From: Janthinobacterium agaricidamnosum
GTDB lineage: Bacteria; Pseudomonadota; Gammaproteobacteria; Burkholderiales; Burkholderiaceae_D
Length of the DNA: 64,000 nucleotides
Direction of reading: 5' to 3'
Assembly (NCBI RefSeq): GCF_003667705.1
Contig: NZ_CP033019.1
Span: 4,836,001 to 4,900,000 of the forward strand
Both the position numbers and the translations under genes were made by a program. Shown piece after piece: positions 1 through 10,605 of the stretch (the stretch's first letter is position 1; every line of letters starts with the position of its first letter). The notes beneath the pieces were generated by a model, which was given only the letters and a program-made list of their open reading frames with translations, made no database searches and was not told where the DNA came from.

Positions 1-2763
1 CGCGCCGCTGCGGATCAGCGACTCGATGGTGCGGCGGTTGATCTGTTTTTTATCCACGCGCTTGCAGAAATCGAACAGGCTCGTGAATGGCCCGCCCGCC
101 TCGCGCGCGGCGATGATGGCTTCGATGGCATTCTGGCCCGAGCCCTTCACGGCGCCCAGGCCGTAACGGATCTGCGTGACTTTCTTGCCGCTCACGGACG
201 GCGGCGCGCCGCTCGGCGTGAAGCGGTAGTCCGATTCGTTGATATCGGGCGGCAACAAGGTCAGCTTGCAGATTTCCAGCGAGTCTTCCACCAGGATCTT
301 GATCTTGTCCGTGTCGTCCATGGCCAGCGACAAGTTGGCGGCCATGAAGGCGGCCGTGTGGTGCGCCTTCAGATACGCCGTGTGGTACGACAGCAGGGCG
401 TAGGCGGCGGCGTGCGATTTATTGAAACCGTAGCCGGCGAACTTTTCCATCAAATCGAAGATCTCGTCGGCCTTTTCCGCCGTCAAGCCGTCTTTCGCCG
501 CACCGGCGCGGAAGATCTCGCGGTGCTCGGCCATCTCTTCGGCCTTCTTCTTGCCCATGGCGCGCCGCAGCATGTCGGCGCCGCCCAGCGAGTAGCCGCC
601 GACGATCTGCGCCATCTGCATCACCTGCTCCTGATACACCATGATGCCGTAGGTTTCGGACAGAATCGATTCCGTGCGCGGATCGGGATAATCGAAACGT
701 TCGCCGTGCTTGCGCTTGCAAAAATCCGGAATCAGGTCCATCGGGCCCGGACGGTACAGCGCCACGAGCGCGATAATGTCTTCAAAACGGTCGGGACGCG
801 CGTCTTTCAGCATGCCCTGCATGCCGCGCGACTCGAGCTGGAACACGGCCACGGTCTTGGCCTTGGTCAGCAAGTCGTACGACGGCTTGTCGTTCAGCGG
901 CAAGGTCGCCAGGTCGAAGTTCGCCTGCGCGGGATCGAGCTGCTTGATGTAGCGCACGGCGCGGTCGAGGATGGTCAGTGTGGTCAGACCCAAGAAGTCG
1001 AACTTCACGAGGCCGACGGCCTCCACGTCATCCTTGTCGTACTGCGACACGACGCCCGAATCGCCGCCCTGCGTGTACAGCGGACAGAAGTCCGTCAGCT
1101 TGCCCGGGGCGATCAGCACGCCCCCCGCGTGCATGCCGATATTGCGCGTGATGCCTTCGACCTGCTGCGCCAGGTCCAGCAGCTGCTTGACCTCTTCCTC
1201 GTTTTCCAGGCGCTCCTTGAGCAGCGGCTCTTCCTCGATGGCATCGGCGATCGACACGGGTTTACCGGGCTTGAACGGAATCAGCTTCGAGATGCCGTCG
1301 CAGAAGTTGTAGCCGAAATCCATCACGCGGCCCACGTCGCGGATCGCGCCCTTGGCCGCCATGGTACCGAAGGTGGCGATCTGCGAGACTGCCTCCTTGC
1401 CGTACAAATCCTTGACGTGCTGGATGACTCTGTCGCGCCCTTCCTGGCAAAAGTCGATATCGAAGTCGGGCATCGAGACGCGTTCGGGATTCAGGAAGCG
1501 CTCGAACAGCAGGTTGTATTGCAATGGATCAAGGTCGGTAATGAGCAGCGAATACGCCACCAGCGAACCGGCGCCCGAACCGCGGCCCGGACCGACGGGC
1601 ACGCCGTTTTCCTTGGCCCACTGGATAAACTCGGCCACGATGAGGAAGTAGCCGGGGAACTTCATGTTGCAAATCGTGTCTGTCTCGAATTTCAAACGCG
1701 ATTCGTAGCGCGGACGCTCCTTTTCGCGGCGCTCCGGGTCCGGATACAGCTGGATCAAACGCTTTTCCAGGCCGGCCTGCGATTCGGCCACGAGGAACTG
1801 GTCGATCGTCATGCCTGGCGGCGTGGGGAAGTTCGGCAATTGCGGCTTGCCCAGGGTCAAGGTCAGATTGCAGCGCTTGGCGATTTCCACGGAATTGGCC
1901 AGCGCGGCCGGGAGGTCGGCGAACAATTCCGCCATGTCGGCCTGCGACAGGAAGCGCTGGCTGTCATTGAAGCGTTTCACCCGCTTGGCGTTGGCCAGCA
2001 TTTCACCTTCGGCGATACAGGTGCGGGCTTCGTGGGCAATGAATTCCTCAGGAGAAATAAATTGCACGGGATGCGTGGCCACCACGGGCAAGCCCAGCTT
2101 GGCCGCCAGCGCCACCGCATGGCGTACCTGCGCTTCCTGGTTGGCCTGGCCGCCGCGCTGGATTTCGATATAGAAATGGCCGGGGAAAATCTCGGCCCAG
2201 CGCTGCGCATTGCGTTCGGCCAGGGCCAGGTTGCCGTTCTCGATGGCGATACCGACGTCGCCGAAATGCGCGCCCGACAGCACGATCAGGCCATTGGCCG
2301 CGCTTTCGCCCGGGTACAGGTCGTAGGTATTCGTCGCCAGCGCTTGCAGCCACTCGATGCGCAGCTCGGCGCGGCCCTTGTACTGGTTCGTCAGCCAGGC
2401 CGTCGACAGCAGTTCGCACAGCTGCAGATAGCCCATGCGGTTCTTCGCCAGCAACAGCAGGCGCGACGGTTTTTCGCGGTTGTCGTCATTCGTGATCCAC
2501 ACGTCGACGCCAACGATGGGCTTGATGCCCTTGCCGCGCGCTTCCTTGTAGAACTTGACCATGCCAAACAGGTTCGACAGGTCGGTGACGGCCAGCGCCA
2601 CCTGCTTGTCCTTTGCCGCCGCCTTGACCACGTCGTCGATGCGCACGAGGCCGTCGACGATCGAATACTCCGAGTGCACGCGCAAGTGGACGAAAGCCGG
2701 ACCGGGCTGCATCGCTTGCTGTGAACCTGCCGGAGCGCCGGCCTCTTGCATTACCATTTCCAT
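1..2763 (-). CDS. dnaE: DNA polymerase III subunit alpha, N-terminal 921 codons (3' end outside window)
   Basis: Replicative polymerase catalytic subunit. The frame stays open from 2763 to the window edge, so about 920 of the usual ~1,150 residues are present. The N-terminus reads [15 protein letters not shown], the start of the PHP domain (about the first 280 residues). The palm motif PDFDIDF, carrying the paired catalytic aspartates, is encoded near 1455-1475. The clamp-binding and OB-fold C-terminus is off the window. ATGs at 2763, 2757 and 2751 are all possible starts; I chose the first. It is divergent from trhO with about 125 bp between the starts. The 788-residue plus-strand frame opposite it is an antisense artefact. 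Confidence 0.96.
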   Translation of the reverse strand, partial: MEMVMQEAGAPAGSQQAMQPGPAFVHLRVHSEYSIVDGLVRIDDVVKAAAKDKQVALAVTDLSNLFGMVKFYKEARGKGIKPIVGVDVWITNDDNREKPSRLLLLAKNRMGYLQLCELLSTAWLTNQYKGRAELRIEWLQALATNTYDLYPGESAANGLIVLSGAHFGDVGIAIENGNLALAERNAQRWAEIFPGHFYIEIQRGGQANQEAQVRHAVALAAKLGLPVVATHPVQFISPEEFIAHEARTCIAEGEMLANAKRVKRFNDSQRFLSQADMAELFADLPAALANSVEIAKRCNLTLTLGKPQLPNFPTPPGMTIDQFLVAESQAGLEKRLIQLYPDPERREKERPRYESRLKFETDTICNMKFPGYFLIVAEFIQWAKENGVPVGPGRGSGAGSLVAYSLLITDLDPLQYNLLFERFLNPERVSMPDFDIDFCQEGRDRVIQHVKDLYGKEAVSQIATFGTMAAKGAIRDVGRVMDFGYNFCDGISKLIPFKPGKPVSIADAIEEEPLLKERLENEEEVKQLLDLAQQVEGITRNIGMHAGGVLIAPGKLTDFCPLYTQGGDSGVVSQYDKDDVEAVGLVKFDFLGLTTLTILDRAVRYIKQLDPAQANFDLATLPLNDKPSYDLLTKAKTVAVFQLESRGMQGMLKDARPDRFEDIIALVALYRPGPMDLIPDFCKRKHGERFDYPDPRTESILSETYGIMVYQEQVMQMAQIVGGYSLGGADMLRRAMGKKKAEEMAEHREIFRAGAAKDGLTAEKADEIFDLMEKFAGYGFNKSHAAAYALLSYHTAYLKAHHTAAFMAANLSLAMDDTDKIKILVEDSLEICKLTLLPPDINESDYRFTPSGAPPSVSGKKVTQIRYGLGAVKGSGQNAIEAIIAAREAGGPFTSLFDFCKRVDKKQINRRTIESLIRSGA

Positions 2764-2851
2764 CCTGTGTACCGTTTCGTGCAAAATTCAATGGGGTCTA
2801 TTCTACCGCGTCGCGCGTACGGACCGGGTATCCCGCCTGGCCTGTCGGGCT

Positions 2852-2857
2852 TATAAT
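2852..2857 (+). promoter_or_regulatory. Possible -10 box (TATAAT) for trhO
   Basis: A perfect TATAAT lies 31 bp upstream of the trhO ATG in the dnaE-trhO divergent region. No good -35 hexamer is visible at 16-18 bp spacing, so this is a weak call. Confidence 0.4.
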
Positions 2858-2888
2858 ATCGGCTGTTCAGTCTAAGCCGATCGCCATC

Positions 2889-3785
2889 ATGCAAGCCATC
2901 ACCCCAGCAACACCCGCCGTTTCCGCCGCCGCCAGCCAGCCCGCCGCCACGTTTGTCAATATCGCCGCGTATAAATTCATCACGCTGGACGATACGGAAG
3001 CCATGCGTCCCTTGTATCAGGAGCAATGCCTGGCGCTGGGCCTGAAAGGCACGATCCTGCTGACGCCCGAAGGCATCAACATGTTCCTGTCGGGCACGCG
3101 CGAGCATATCGACAGCTTCCTCGCCTGGGTGCGCAGCGATGAGCGTCTGGCGGACCTGGAATGGAAGGAAAGCTTGTCGAATGAGCAATCGCACAAGCGC
3201 ATGCTGGTCAAGCTGAAAAAGGAAATCATCACCATGCGCATGCCGCTGATCAAGCCGGAACTGGGCCGCGCCCCGTCCGTCGACGCGCATACGCTCAAGC
3301 GCTGGTTAGATGCCGGCGTCGACGACGCGGGCAAACCTGTGGTCATGATGGAGACGCGCAACGCGTTTGAAGTGGACGTGGGCACGTTCAACAACACGCT
3401 CGATTACCGCATCGACAAGTTCACGGAATTTCCGGCCGTCGCCGCCGCCCACAAGGACGAACTGGAAGGCAAGACCGTCGTCACCTTCTGCACGGGCGGC
3501 ATCCGCTGCGAAAAGGCCGCCATCCACATGAAGGAAATCGGCTACGACAGCGTGTACCAGCTCGACGGCGGCATTCTGAAATATTTTGAAGAAGTGGGCG
3601 GCGAGCACTACACGGGCGACTGCTTCGTGTTCGACTACCGCACGGCCCTGAACCCGAAACTGGAACCGACGGAAACCGTGCAATGTTTTGTGTGCCGCGC
3701 CGTCGTTACGCCGCGCCAGCAACTGGCGCCGGAATATGTGTATGAGGTGTCTTGCCCGCATTGCTTTGGCAAGAATAGCGCATAA
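2889..3785 (+). CDS. trhO: tRNA uridine 5-hydroxylase TrhO (UPF0176/YceA, rhodanese family)
   Basis: This 298-residue protein belongs to the family that hydroxylates U34 of certain tRNAs to 5-hydroxyuridine using oxygen. An N-terminal acylphosphatase-like domain is followed by a rhodanese domain with the loop [10 protein letters not shown] (Cys201 and Cys207). A C-terminal cysteine cluster (CFVC, then CPHC) may bind metal. The frame is open upstream to 2721, but the ATG at 2889 follows the TATAAT box and removes 56 residues that do not look like protein. No terminator is obvious after the stop. Confidence 0.93.
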   Translation: MQAITPATPAVSAAASQPAATFVNIAAYKFITLDDTEAMRPLYQEQCLALGLKGTILLTPEGINMFLSGTREHIDSFLAWVRSDERLADLEWKESLSNEQSHKRMLVKLKKEIITMRMPLIKPELGRAPSVDAHTLKRWLDAGVDDAGKPVVMMETRNAFEVDVGTFNNTLDYRIDKFTEFPAVAAAHKDELEGKTVVTFCTGGIRCEKAAIHMKEIGYDSVYQLDGGILKYFEEVGGEHYTGDCFVFDYRTALNPKLEPTETVQCFVCRAVVTPRQQLAPEYVYEVSCPHCFGKNSA

Positions 3786-4441
3786 ACCTGCAAGAGGCAG
3801 ATGCCATTTCATTTGGCTCGGTCCTCGACCACAGGGGTAACACGCTTCATTCCCGCAATGTGCAGTCCCGCTGGATAGCGTGCTGCACGACGCGGTCGTG
3901 GCGCTGATCAAGCACGCATCGCAAGGGAAACTGCGCGGCCTATCTGTAACGGCACTCATGCCAGCAGCACGTCCCCCCATTTCACACCAGTAAAGAAACG
4001 GGAACCAAGACGCAGTTGCATTGCGAATTGCACCGCCATCACTCACGATGCACGGCTGACCACCGGCGGTCGTGCCGCCTATCGGGCCTTCATCAGGAAA
4101 GCCAGCATCCGCCATCAAGGCACCAAGCTGCAGTTCGGCATTCGCGCGCAAGACCCCGATCACGTATGTCAATGCGTATAACAGCCGCCTGCACGAAATA
4201 TTTGCATAGATTTCCCCTCATCGTCATGCCAGATTTGTCACTCTGCTTAGTTAGCGTTGAATACCCGGCGCCGGGCGTATTCAATCGCAGGAAGCTTTAT
4301 TGAAGATAGTGCCGACAGAATTTCCACATTTGACGATGGCATTGTCCTTATTATTACCTATAATATAAAAACAATAGAATTGCATGCACCAAAGACTATG
4401 GTGGATTGCATATCGAGAAAATAACTATCAAGGTATAGGAC
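3786..4441. other. Gene-poor stretch between trhO and the dltA-like remnant
   Basis: About 650 bases with no convincing gene in any frame. Base composition falls towards the right end, which has AT-rich runs near 4360. A short plus-strand stretch before 4210 has a transposase-tail look (PITYVNAYNSRL), but nothing around it supports this. It reads as decayed or foreign DNA at the edge of the polysaccharide locus. Confidence 0.4.
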
Positions 4442-4444
4442 TTC

Positions 4445-5174
4445 TTGCCGATCCTGAAAACTTTTCTGTTTTGCGGCGAACTGCTGGCGCATGCCACTGC
4501 CAAACGTCTCCGGGAGCGTTTCCCAAACAGTATTATCATCAATACTTATGGTCCGACAAAGGCGACCGTCGCGAGTACCTGGATCGTCGGTGATGACGCC
4601 TTGCTGGCTGAACACAATCCCTTGCCTGTTGGGTACAGCAAACCAGGCGGCTACATTTTTCTTGATACCCAGAATGGAGAACTATGCATCGCAAGCAATC
4701 ATGTCATGAGGAGGGGGGTACTTGAACAACCCTCGATTGAACGCCGAAAAACTCTTCGAACATCGTGATCATCGCGCCTTCCGCAATGGCGATCTGGGCG
4801 AGATTGACGCCAGTGGTCTGGTATTTTGCCGTGGACGTATCGACGATCAAATAAAGTTTAATGGATTCCGCATAGAATTGTCCGATATCGACCATGCCCT
4901 ACAGCGCCTGGATGGGATCGCAAGTGCCGCCGCCGTGGCGCTACGTCGGCCCGATGGTACGGTAGGGCGCTTGCTAGGTTTCCTTGTGAGAGACAATGGA
5001 TTGCCGGACAAAGAGATACTCGATGCTTACAAAAAGAAGTTGAACCAGATGCTCCCCAGTTACATGGTGCCATCCTAACTGATCGTCACGACATCGCTTC
5101 CGGTATCGATTAATCGCAAGATAGATCGGCAAGTGCTTGCCGAAAGTTACAGAAATAAAAACCTTGTGCAGTAA
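4445..5174 (+). pseudogene. Decayed C-terminal half of a DltA-like D-alanine:carrier ligase (AMP-binding)
   Basis: Two frames together give a continuous adenylation-domain C-terminus. The first has FLFCGELL and NTYGPTKATVAST; the second has GDLGEID, GRIDDQIKFNGFRIEL and SYMVPS. DltA activates D-alanine onto a carrier protein. Three lesions are visible. The N-terminal half is absent, with a stop just upstream of 4442. One extra G in the run 4713-4718 causes a frameshift: removing it restores RRGYLNNPRLN. An in-frame TAA at 5076-5078 interrupts PS-LIVTTSLPVSINRKIDR, which continues to 5174. No carrier protein gene is nearby. It is lower in GC than the flanks, suggesting transfer. Confidence 0.85.
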
Positions 5175-5430
5175 CGCAGGCGTTGAAATTTTCCAAATAC
5201 GTCAAGTTTCCATCCCGTGCGTTTGGAATTCGGAATCAAACTCGAATGTATATTCCATCGAGCACAGGGTGAAAGCAATACTGCTGGTATCGGAAATGCT
5301 CCCGCCGCACCTACGCCAGCGGCCCACGACAAGCATGATTCCTATCACGGATGCTACAGTCATCTCCCGGTGAGGACGTGAAAAATCGTTATTCGCTTGG
5401 TAGCTCACCAAAAGATATCGCAGTTCGGAA

Positions 5431-6588
5431 TCAGGCCTGCTTCAAGCGCAGTGTAAAACGATTGCCGATTATTTTTCTCTTTAATAAAGAACTGAGCCGG
5501 ACTTCAAGAAGTTCGTAGCTTATCCAGGCAAGAGCAATTGAAGTTGCGGTAACTAGCATGGTAAAAGGGAAATCGTAGGTATATTTCTCAATCTCTGTTC
5601 CCCGGGTAAGAAAATATGCGGGAGCAATCACCAAGGGATGGACCAGATACAAAGAAAAAGATATCTTACCCAGCCATAACAATGGCGCTGGTATGGCTAT
5701 CTCCTGCTCCTTGTTCAACAAGGCAAGAAATACAAATGTTAGTGCAAGAGGACCGCTCCAGAACTGAAAGCCAAAATGTCTCGGCATCCCACCAAGAATA
5801 TTCCAGGTGGCGATACACATGGCAAGCATCAGCGCCATGTACAGGGCCTGTATGTTGCGTATACGCAGGCGTGAGATATAGACCAGTCCGATAACGACTC
5901 CGGCAACAAAGTCCCAAATAATCGGCGAGGTAATCAGGTTTAAATAACCTGGCCGAAAGTCATGATATGCGGTGACATCAAAAAAATGATACCAGGGATT
6001 TATCAGGAAAAGCGGAGCAATCAGCGTTACTCCTATCCAGGAAAAAAAAGCCAGCCATCGATACCTGCCAAAGAAGAGCGAACCACCCAATATGAAATAG
6101 AAATACATCTCGTAGTTCATCGTCCAGCCGACATGCAACACCGCGCCACCGAAATAGGGTGCGCCAGCCGCGTAATCCAGAGGTAAAAATAGCATCGAAC
6201 GCAGAATCCCTACCGCCGTCCAGGCATGTAATTCCCAATCGGCAATCAGGCTGGCATTCATGTGTTTTCGCACAATCACTTCTGTCAGGCAAAATAAAAG
6301 CGTGATGACGAAATACGTAGGCCAAATCCTGAAAAAACGATTGATCCAGAAGCGGAAAGTATTCTCCAGGGAAGGTTCCTTGTTTTGCGTGGAAAGCACC
6401 ATGACAAAACCGCTCAGCATGAAAAATAAATCCACGGCGGCAGGTCCGGACGCGAAGAACCATTGTGATGTGGCATTATTAGGTCCGACAGGTACATGCG
6501 ACGTAGTATGGTAAATTGCGACAACAATAGCAGCCAGGCCGCGTAGTGCCTGGATAAATGGTATCTGGATCTGGTCCGTAGATTTCAT
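5431..6588 (-). CDS. Acyltransferase family 3 (OafA/NolL-like) membrane O-acyltransferase
   Basis: This 385-residue integral membrane protein has about ten hydrophobic segments. The N-terminus IPFIQALRGLAAIVVAIYH is the family hallmark: the first helix with its conserved Arg and the following His. Such enzymes add acetyl or other acyl groups to sugars of O-antigen, capsule or exopolysaccharide at the inner membrane. It lies at the downstream end of the polysaccharide gene run, 93 bp after the sugar transferase and in the same orientation, so it probably decorates this polymer. The acyl donor and target sugar cannot be told from sequence. Confidence 0.9.
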   Translation of the reverse strand: MKSTDQIQIPFIQALRGLAAIVVAIYHTTSHVPVGPNNATSQWFFASGPAAVDLFFMLSGFVMVLSTQNKEPSLENTFRFWINRFFRIWPTYFVITLLFCLTEVIVRKHMNASLIADWELHAWTAVGILRSMLFLPLDYAAGAPYFGGAVLHVGWTMNYEMYFYFILGGSLFFGRYRWLAFFSWIGVTLIAPLFLINPWYHFFDVTAYHDFRPGYLNLITSPIIWDFVAGVVIGLVYISRLRIRNIQALYMALMLAMCIATWNILGGMPRHFGFQFWSGPLALTFVFLALLNKEQEIAIPAPLLWLGKISFSLYLVHPLVIAPAYFLTRGTEIEKYTYDFPFTMLVTATSIALAWISYELLEVRLSSLLKRKIIGNRFTLRLKQA

Positions 6589-6681
6589 CGTGACAATGGA
6601 GAGTAAAGGTTATGCAGATCAGCCCCATAGCGTGAGGGCTGACAACGCGGCGGCAACGTCCGGCTACCGCGTGCCATTCAT

Positions 6682-7275
6682 TCAGCGAATCAGCTTGCCG
6701 ATAGTCATGAAAATAATACGCACATCCAGCGCCAAGGAGCGCTGACGTACATACTCTTCATAAAAGCGCAGCTTGACCGGCATAACTTCCTCGATGTAGG
6801 TGCGCTCCGGGTCGGCCGATTCACCCAGCAGGCGATTTTCATCACGATACGTGATCGACGCGAGGTCCGTAATTCCTGGCTTGACGGAAAGTACCAGCTC
6901 GCGTTGCGTACTCGTGTACAGCGCCACATACTTCGGCACTTCCGGCCGCGGCCCGACCAGGCTCATATCACCGATGAGCACATTGAGCAGTTGCGGCAAC
7001 TCGTCAAGTTTGTAGTGACGCAGCCGGTGTCCGACACCAGTGATGCGCGCGTCGCGCCCGACGGTGATCTGCCCCTGCGCTTCCGTGCCAACCGTCATCG
7101 TACGGAACTTAAAAATACGAAACAGGACACCATGCTGCCCCACCCGTTCTTGGCGAAAAAACACCGGTCCCGCGGAGTCCAGTTTCACCCATACGGCAAT
7201 CAGCACCAACAACGGCGCCAGCAGCAGCAAACCGCACAGCGCCGCGATGACATCGAAAATACGTTTGATCAACAC
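6682..7275 (-). CDS. Initiating phosphosugar transferase (PglC/WcaJ C-terminal type)
   Basis: At 197 residues this is the small monotopic form of the bacterial sugar transferase family, which moves a sugar-1-phosphate from a UDP-sugar to undecaprenyl phosphate and so starts repeat-unit assembly. Motifs are an N-terminal re-entrant hydrophobic helix ([18 protein letters not shown]), then [24 protein letters not shown] and [11 protein letters not shown]. The PglC-like size together with the WbpM/PglF-type dehydratase and DegT aminotransferase of this locus suggests a 2,4-diamino- or 6-deoxy-HexNAc first sugar. Its start overlaps the end of the aminotransferase gene by 7 nt. Confidence 0.93.
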   Translation of the reverse strand: MLIKRIFDVIAALCGLLLLAPLLVLIAVWVKLDSAGPVFFRQERVGQHGVLFRIFKFRTMTVGTEAQGQITVGRDARITGVGHRLRHYKLDELPQLLNVLIGDMSLVGPRPEVPKYVALYTSTQRELVLSVKPGITDLASITYRDENRLLGESADPERTYIEEVMPVKLRFYEEYVRQRSLALDVRIIFMTIGKLIR

Positions 7276-8429
7276 AGCAACTCGCGCAGCGTGCGGATCA
7301 CCCGTTCCTGGTCCTCATCCGTCATGGCAGTATACAAAGGCAAACTGACCATCGCATGATAGGCCGCCTCCGCCTCGGGGAATTGTTCCGGCGCAAGATG
7401 ATAGGTATCACGCCAGTAAGGATGACGGTGCAACGGAATGTAATGGACGCTGGTGCCAATACCGTGGTCGGACAGCTTCTGGATCAGCTCATTGCGGCCA
7501 ATCGGCGCCGCAGAGGTCAAGCGTACGACGTACAGGTGCCAGGCATGTTCGCCACCATCAGCAGCCTCGGCCGGCAGCAGCAACGGCAGATCCGCCAGCC
7601 CCTCAAAATAGCGCCGCGCAAGTTGCTGGCGGCGGGCCGAAAACGCATTGATCTTGCGCAACTGATGGATGCCCATCGCTGAAGCGATATCGGTCAGATT
7701 GTATTTGTAGCCAGGCGCAACTACTTCATAGGCCCAGGCCGGGGTCTTCGAGACGAAACGATCGAAGGCATCGCGGCTGATGCCGTGAATACGCATCATC
7801 TTGATGCGGGTGGCGATGTCAGCGTCGCGCGTGACGACCATGCCACCCTCACCTGTAGTCATCGTCTTGTTGGCATAGAAACTGAACACGGTGACGTCGC
7901 TGTCCAGGGTACCGATCAAACGTCCTTTATAGCGCGTTGGGAACGCATGCGCAGCATCTTCGACGACACGCAATTTGTGTTCACGCGCCAACGCCAGAAT
8001 GGCATCCATGTCGCAGGCCAGGCCGGCGTAGTGAACAGGCATGATGACTTTCGTGCGTGGCGTAATGGCCGCACGAATCGCCTCCAGCGACAGGTTCAGC
8101 GTGACCGGGTCGGTGTCGACAAAAACCGGATCGGCCCCCATGTAACGCACGACTTCCGCCGTGGCGGTAAACGTCATGGTTGGCACAATCACTTCATCGC
8201 CAGGACCGACGCCGAGCGCCTCCAGGGCCAGGTGCAAACCGGCGGTGGCCGAATTGACAGCGATCGCCTCGACACCATCGCCGATATAGGCGGCGAAATC
8301 CTGTTCGAACTGCTTGGTCTTCGGGCCCGTCGTGACCCAGCCGGAACGCAGACATTCGACTACGGCGGCAATTTCATCGTCACCGATTTCAGGTAATGCG
8401 AAGGGCAGGAATTTTTGTTCTGTCGTCAA
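7269..8429 (-). CDS. DegT/DnrJ/EryC1/StrS-family PLP sugar aminotransferase
   Basis: This 386-residue enzyme of the nucleotide-sugar aminotransferase family has the PLP-binding lysine in [13 protein letters not shown] (Lys188) and the conserved EDAAHA segment upstream. Members transaminate 4-keto (or 3-keto) UDP-sugars. It is paired with the sugar transferase (7-nt overlap) and the locus holds a UDP-GlcNAc 4,6-dehydratase-type gene, so a PglE-like role making UDP-4-amino-4,6-dideoxy-GlcNAc is plausible. It is clearly different from the WbpE-like aminotransferase at 15075. The substrate is inferred. Confidence 0.9.
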   Translation of the reverse strand: MTTEQKFLPFALPEIGDDEIAAVVECLRSGWVTTGPKTKQFEQDFAAYIGDGVEAIAVNSATAGLHLALEALGVGPGDEVIVPTMTFTATAEVVRYMGADPVFVDTDPVTLNLSLEAIRAAITPRTKVIMPVHYAGLACDMDAILALAREHKLRVVEDAAHAFPTRYKGRLIGTLDSDVTVFSFYANKTMTTGEGGMVVTRDADIATRIKMMRIHGISRDAFDRFVSKTPAWAYEVVAPGYKYNLTDIASAMGIHQLRKINAFSARRQQLARRYFEGLADLPLLLPAEAADGGEHAWHLYVVRLTSAAPIGRNELIQKLSDHGIGTSVHYIPLHRHPYWRDTYHLAPEQFPEAEAAYHAMVSLPLYTAMTDEDQERVIRTLRELLC

Positions 8430-8499
8430 AATAAATACCTCAGGTTGGCATAACGAACGCCCTTTACGGCGCCTTAGTTATGCGATCAATGAAACGATT

Positions 8500-9726
8500 C
8501 TATCGGCAGGCGTCGATGAAGCGCTGGGCCAGCACGGGATAGGTATGGTTTTCCAGCACAAACCGCCGGCCCTTCTGGCCCATGTCCGCCCGCTCCTCGT
8601 CGCTTAATGCCAGCAGGCTTTCAATGGCATGCACCAGCGCAGCCGGATCGCCAGGAGAAATGGTCAGTCCGCAGCCGGCTTCACCGACCGGGTCGTTGCC
8701 CGACTCAATGGCCTGAATGATCGGTTTGGCGGCCATCATATAGTCCATCATTTTATTTGGACTGACCCCAAAACGGTAAATAGGCACCCGTTGCGAGCCG
8801 ATGAATACCACATCCATCTTTTCCAGCAGGGCCGGGATCGACTGTTTCGGAACAGGATCGAAAAAGTGCACATTATCGAGCTTGAACTCGGTCTTCATGG
8901 CCAGCAGCTTGCGTTTTTCCGAACCATCACCGACCAGGACAAAGACCACTGGCCGGTCAGCCAACAGGCGCGCCGCCAGAAGGACATTGTCCATCGCATT
9001 GGCCGGGCCATGCGAACCGGCATAGCCGACCACGCGCGCCCCGCCCCGTTTGAGCGCGTCGATCTGTTCAAGCACCGGCAAGTTTGGCGCCTGTTCGGGC
9101 GCACGCCATTCATCGACGTCAATGCCGTTCGGGACATAGGCAAATTTCTCACGCGCCATGCCATGTGCCATCATGTGTTCGAGCGCCTTGGGCAGCATGG
9201 AAACCACCTTGTCAGCAGTGCGGTATGCCCAGTTCTCGGCGTACTGCAATAGCATGATGAATGGATGGCGCGGCGACATGCCACCTAACTCAATAGGGCT
9301 GAGCGGCCACAGGTCGTGTACCTCGAAACATAGTTTGGCACCGCATTGAGCGGCGATGCGTTTGGCCGGAAAGATATCGAGCGGGTAGGTCGAAGACGCG
9401 ATCACCAGATCTGGCTTGACCAGTTTGCCGATGCGTCGCCCGTAGAACAGCATCTGCGCCACAAAGGAAAACATGTTGAGTACGCGGCCGCTGCCATTCC
9501 CGTCGTATTTCGGGCTACGCAGCCAACGGTATTCGATACCATCCACCTCTTCACGCGCAAGAGCACGGTCAACCACAGGATTGGTGCGGCGCAGGTGCGA
9601 GAAATCCGCGCCGACGATAGTCACATTGTGCCCCTGCCTGACCCATTCACGGGCAAGATAATAGGGACGGTATTCCATGCCGTAATGGGGATTACCGGCA
9701 TAGTGATTGATCAACAATATATTCAT
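8500..9726 (-). CDS. Glycosyltransferase family 4 (WbuB-like)
   Basis: A 408-residue GT-B fold enzyme. The N-terminal domain begins MNILLINHYAGNPHYGMEYR, the pattern of WbuB-type transferases that add amino sugars in O-antigen clusters. The C-terminal donor-binding domain has VPNGIDVDEW and VVGYAGSHGPANAMDN. It should act at the cytoplasmic face on undecaprenyl-linked acceptors. It follows the acyltransferase gene by 9 nt in the same operon. Which linkage it makes is unknown. Confidence 0.9.
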   Translation of the reverse strand: MNILLINHYAGNPHYGMEYRPYYLAREWVRQGHNVTIVGADFSHLRRTNPVVDRALAREEVDGIEYRWLRSPKYDGNGSGRVLNMFSFVAQMLFYGRRIGKLVKPDLVIASSTYPLDIFPAKRIAAQCGAKLCFEVHDLWPLSPIELGGMSPRHPFIMLLQYAENWAYRTADKVVSMLPKALEHMMAHGMAREKFAYVPNGIDVDEWRAPEQAPNLPVLEQIDALKRGGARVVGYAGSHGPANAMDNVLLAARLLADRPVVFVLVGDGSEKRKLLAMKTEFKLDNVHFFDPVPKQSIPALLEKMDVVFIGSQRVPIYRFGVSPNKMMDYMMAAKPIIQAIESGNDPVGEAGCGLTISPGDPAALVHAIESLLALSDEERADMGQKGRRFVLENHTYPVLAQRFIDACR

Positions 9727-9735
9727 GAAAACAGT

Positions 9736-10605
9736 CTAAGGACTTTTTTTGATCAAGGGGCGAGCTGGATTGCCAGCCACGGTTATTCCGGCCTCGACGT
9801 CTTTCACAACCACGGCGCCTAATCCAACCACCGCTCCAGGTCCAATCTTGCGCTTCTCGAGAATGGAGGCATTCGGCGCAATCCAAGCGCCGGCGCCGAT
9901 CACTACGCTGCCGCTCACTTCGGCACAGGCAATCACCATCGCATCGGCACCAACTTCAACATTGTGAGCAATGTGCACATGATCGTCGATCTTGCAGCCA
10001 TCCATCAGTACGGTATTGCCGATGGTGCCGCGGCATACTGTCGTGAGGCTACCAACTTCGACGTCGTCACCAATGATGACACTTCCCAGATGGGGGATAC
10101 GAATCGGCCGTCCGGATGCATCGGACTCGAAACCATAGCCTTCTTCGCCGATCACAGCGCAAGACTTGATCAGGCAGTTACGGCCGATACGTACGCCATC
10201 GGCGATCACGACATTATGATAGATCTCCGTACCCTCACCGATTTCCACACCATTGCCGATCACCGTATTGCGGCCGACACGTACGCTAGGGTGGATACGC
10301 GGTGGTTCCGTGTGCTCGCAAAAGCCGATCTTGACTTGCAGCAGGCGCAGTGCCAGCGCAAAATCGAGGCGTGGATTATCGGACTCGATCAAGGCCAGGC
10401 CATCCCGCGCCATGGAAAGCGGACCGATTACCGTGCAGGCGACGGAGCCGAGTTCACGGTCCGCCTTGGAAAATACCAATGCACCTTCCGTGACGTGATC
10501 GACCGAACGAATTTCCATGATAGGCAGGTCGCTGCCGTGCAAAGTACGGCCCAGTGCCGAGGCCAGCCAGGCTGCCGTGGCGGGGCGGTTTAAGCGATTA
10601 TCCAT
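9736..10605 (-). CDS. LpxD-like hexapeptide-repeat N-acyltransferase
   Basis: This 289-residue protein has an N-terminal LpxD-like domain of about 95 residues followed by a left-handed beta-helix of many [LIV]-G-x4 repeats. It keeps DDHVHIAHNVEVGADAM with the His expected to be catalytic in LpxD-type enzymes. True LpxD is larger (~340-350) and sits in the lpx cluster. Here the gene overlaps a PIG-L deacetylase gene by 16 nt inside a glycan locus. I infer acylation of an amino sugar of the repeat unit after deacetylation, rather than lipid A synthesis. Confidence 0.82.
   Translation of the reverse strand: MDNRLNRPATAAWLASALGRTLHGSDLPIMEIRSVDHVTEGALVFSKADRELGSVACTVIGPLSMARDGLALIESDNPRLDFALALRLLQVKIGFCEHTEPPRIHPSVRVGRNTVIGNGVEIGEGTEIYHNVVIADGVRIGRNCLIKSCAVIGEEGYGFESDASGRPIRIPHLGSVIIGDDVEVGSLTTVCRGTIGNTVLMDGCKIDDHVHIAHNVEVGADAMVIACAEVSGSVVIGAGAWIAPNASILEKRKIGPGAVVGLGAVVVKDVEAGITVAGNPARPLIKKSP

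Noticed and set aside
358..2724. 788-residue plus-strand open frame
   Set aside because: Antisense to dnaE in a high-GC region; composition is Arg/Gln/His-rich noise and the dnaE frame has clear family motifs.
4016..4303. Plus-strand frame of 95 codons after trhO
   Set aside because: No family resemblance and unlikely composition; possibly decayed transposase but not supportable.
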